Position numbers and translations under genes: made by a program. This document shows positions 62,347 through 64,000 of a stretch of 64,000 nt of DNA, piece by piece; position 1 is the stretch's first letter, and each line of letters starts with the position of its first letter. Under the pieces are notes generated by a model that worked only from the letters and a program-made list of their open reading frames with translations, did not search any database and was not told the origin of the DNA. Source of the stretch: Tipula vernalis (taxonomy: Eukaryota; Arthropoda; Insecta; Diptera; Tipulidae); assembly GCA_958295665.1 (NCBI GenBank), contig OY282559.1, forward strand, positions 246,942,764-247,006,763, written 5' to 3'.

Positions 62347-63087
62347 CGAACGGAAATTTCAAGTTCAAAAATTGTAGGAAAAGCAAAACAAATTCACAAT
62401 GCACTAAGAACGTGTGACAATTTTGTGATTAAATAATCACATACACTAGTAAAACAAAAAATAAATTTAGCAATTATTATTTTAATTCGTTAGAGTCAAC
62501 TTTGATGTATTTTTCAATATGAAAAATAGATTAAAGCCATAATTTAATTTTAATATTTCTGCAATTAATACGTATATTTAATAAAACAATATAGCCTTCT
62601 TGTATATTGTTAAAGATATGTAAAATACTTTTATATAAACGTTTTATAATATTTTTGTGTTTTCCATGGAAGAACTTGAAGCTAAAAAACATCATTTTTA
62701 CTATCGATTCTTATGGAAATCAGTGAAATGATGATTATGGCTCTATACTGTAGAAGGTTCTGGTTGTACTCGTATATTCGGAGCTATTCTGCAAGTCGAC
62801 TGGATAAATTCTAATCTAGCGAATTAAAATTTCCCTTTTTTTGCAGTATTGTGAGATTGATTTTTTTCGGTTTTTCAAATTACCCGATTGACGATTACTG
62901 TTTTAAAAAACAAAACAAATAGAGAACAAAAATTATTGTGTCATTTGGTGTAATTTTTAAAATAAGTTACGGGAATATTACATGAAATTTAAGAAAACAT
63001 TGTGTATTATCTAGTTGATTTTTTAGTTGTGATTTGTTTGTTTTCGAACTCAACAAAATTGAAACATACACACATATTTCACACTAA
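62347..63087. other. Non-coding A+T-rich sequence
   Basis: I see no supported feature. Confidence 0.4.
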
Positions 63088-63318
63088 AAAGTTGATTTTT
63101 CGGCATTTTTATAGACAAATATATTAATTGTTCATGGCAATCCCAATATTTTCGATTTGGTAAATCAGAAAAATATAGAGGCCAATCGCTCTCAATATAT
63201 CTACTGAAAAAAGTAGAAATATCTTCCCCCCTCCCCGTAATTTTACTTTTGGCTGAAGGCCCAGAGTTATACCAATGTATAACTCTGCAAAAATGAGAAC
63301 CCTCCATGAGTTCTGTTG

Positions 63319-63378
63319 GTAGTTTGGTTTCGTACTGAAAAGTATGGTCTACTCATCAGGCAGCTACGACCAAACTAC
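63319..63378 (-). ncRNA. Hammerhead ribozyme motif, complete core
   Basis: Read on the minus strand, the 60-nt motif has all parts of a hammerhead self-cleaving RNA. The stem III 5' strand is GTAGTTTGG (63378-63370), followed by the GUC cleavage triplet with the cut after 63368. A short stem I segment, GTAGCTGC, comes next (63367-63360). The core box CTGATGA is at 63359-63353. Stem II is closed by GTA/TAC, and the core box GAAA is at 63331-63328. CCAAACTAC (63327-63319) then pairs perfectly with the first strand, so stem III has 9 bp plus the A-U pair. Stem I alone could only form a 3-bp, 2-nt-loop hairpin, but GTAGCTGC is self-complementary (two G.U pairs), which suits a dimeric, double-hammerhead form. 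Confidence 0.75.
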
Positions 63379-63509
63379 AAAAAAAAATAATACACACACA
63401 AATGAGGTTTCTCCATGGGTTTTTATATTTGATGTAGTTGAATAATAATTCGCTATGTCAGTACGTTCTGGCCAGATACTTAATGTATGTGGTTAGAGTG
63501 GAAATTTTT

Positions 63510-63569
63510 GTAGTTTGGTCGTAGCTGCCTGATGAGTAGACCATACTTTTCAGTACAAAACCAAACTAC
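63510..63569 (+). ncRNA. Hammerhead ribozyme motif with mutated G12
   Basis: This is the plus-strand copy of the motif in arm B. The stem III strands are at 63510-63518 and 63561-63569, the GUC cleavage site is after 63520, and CTGATGA is at 63529-63535. The second core box reads AAAA instead of GAAA because base 63557 is A. G12 is required for hammerhead catalysis, so this copy should be inactive while the rest of the fold is kept. Confidence 0.7.
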
Positions 63570-63845
63570 CAACAGAACTCATGGAGGGTTCTCATTTTTG
63601 CAGAGTTATACATTGGTATAACTCTGGGCCTTCAGCCAAAAGTAAAATTACGGGGAGGGGGGAAGATATTTCTACTTTTTTCAGTAGATATATTGAGAGC
63701 GATTGGCCTCTATATTTTTCTGATTTACCAAATCGAAAATATTGGGATTGCCATGAACAATTAATATATTTGTCTATAAAAATGCCGAAAAATCAACTTT
63801 ATTACAGACAGACAAATTAAATTCTTAACAAATATACGTGTGGGC

Positions 63846-64000
63846 ATAATACACACACAAATGAGGTTTCTCCATGGGTTTTTATATTTGATGTAGTTGA
63901 ATAATAATTCGCTATGTCAGTACGTTCTGGCCAGATACTTAATGTATGTGGTTAGAGTGGAAATTTTTGTAGTTTGGTCGTAGCTGCCTGATGAGTAGAC
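63846..64000 (+). repeat. Second, window-truncated copy of a 459-bp direct repeat
   Basis: Bases 63846-64000 are identical to 63387-63541 (155 bp), an offset of 459 bp. The copy includes the hammerhead stem III strand, the GUC cleavage site (cut after 63979) and the CTGATGA box, and is then cut by the window end. Two direct copies plus one inverted copy show a repeat family whose unit would be 459 bp from cleavage site to cleavage site. Confidence 0.9.

Larger units (their letters stand above)
63088..63800. repeat. Large inverted repeat, 296-bp arms differing at one base
   Basis: Arm A (63088-63383) and arm B (63505-63800) are reverse complements with a single mismatch (63331 against 63557). 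A 121-bp spacer lies between them. Each arm contains a hammerhead ribozyme motif and a perfect 11-bp hairpin (CAGAGTTATAC, ATTG loop, at 63601-63626 in arm B). The arms also share a 73-codon open frame that is simply duplicated with them. The near-identity shows a very recent event. Confidence 0.95.

Noticed and set aside
62103..62417. 104-codon frame with Thr-Phe-Gly-Leu repeats
   Set aside because: It is produced by the minisatellite units of the right fold-back arm.
63050..63820. Two identical 73-codon open frames on opposite strands
   Set aside because: They are the two arms of the inverted repeat, so identity reflects duplication, not selection on a protein. No motif is seen.
1..64000. 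tRNA, rRNA, CRISPR array or bacterial-type operon
   Set aside because: I found no B-box-like GGTTCGAATCC, no rRNA core sequences, no regularly spaced identical repeats and no long open frames.

Overview
This 64 kb window is nuclear DNA of an insect, most likely a higher fly. It is strongly A+T-rich by eye (around 70 %) and has no operon-like or long open frames. It holds short introns with GT/AG borders, and decayed Tc1, mariner, gypsy, LINE, MITE and fold-back elements typical of dipteran genomes. I recognise no intact, named host gene. Most of the window is intergenic or intronic sequence carrying transposon relics.

Layout. 1-10 kb: two pieces of Tc1-like transposase (1.9-2.2 and 4.4-4.6 kb), short duplicated segments, and two inverted-repeat MITEs (6067-6566, 7087-7721). 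10.6-11.4 kb: the 3' end of a LINE with an RNase H remnant, an (ATT)n tail and 16-bp target duplications. 12.7-14.8 kb: an internally deleted mariner and an RTE-like LINE C-terminus. 25.6-26.8 kb: an almost full-length dead mariner with terminal inverted repeats; a loose end of the same family lies at 40.1 kb. 29.2-29.6 kb: a gypsy-type integrase fragment. 33-35.2 kb: a 231-bp near-perfect palindrome, low-complexity repeats and a fold-back built from ~105-bp units. 35.8-36.1 and 43.3-43.5 kb: further mariner fragments. 38.5-38.7 kb: a long (TA)n tract. 39.8-43.7 kb: a recurring AAGTTCCACA motif. 49.0-50.2 kb: a Tc1-like relic with a MITE inserted directly behind its second catalytic Asp, followed by a palindromic element and a Tigger-like MITE.

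Host coding sequence. The best traces are on the minus strand: an open terminal exon at 46212-46477, a four- or five-exon decayed gene at 51.6-52.9 kb with 63-87 bp introns but frameshifts and in-frame stops, and another decayed exon at 56.7-57.1 kb. A plus-strand exon with good borders (56033-56220) and a few short candidate terminal exons are weaker.

The most unusual part is the right end (63088-64000). A 296-bp inverted repeat differs at a single base between its arms and is followed by a 459-bp direct repeat. Each copy carries a hammerhead self-cleaving ribozyme motif: complete catalytic core, a GUC cleavage triplet and a 10-bp stem III. The single base that differs between the arms is the catalytic G12 of that motif. 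This looks like a young, retrozyme-like or satellite-like ribozyme repeat family in an insect.
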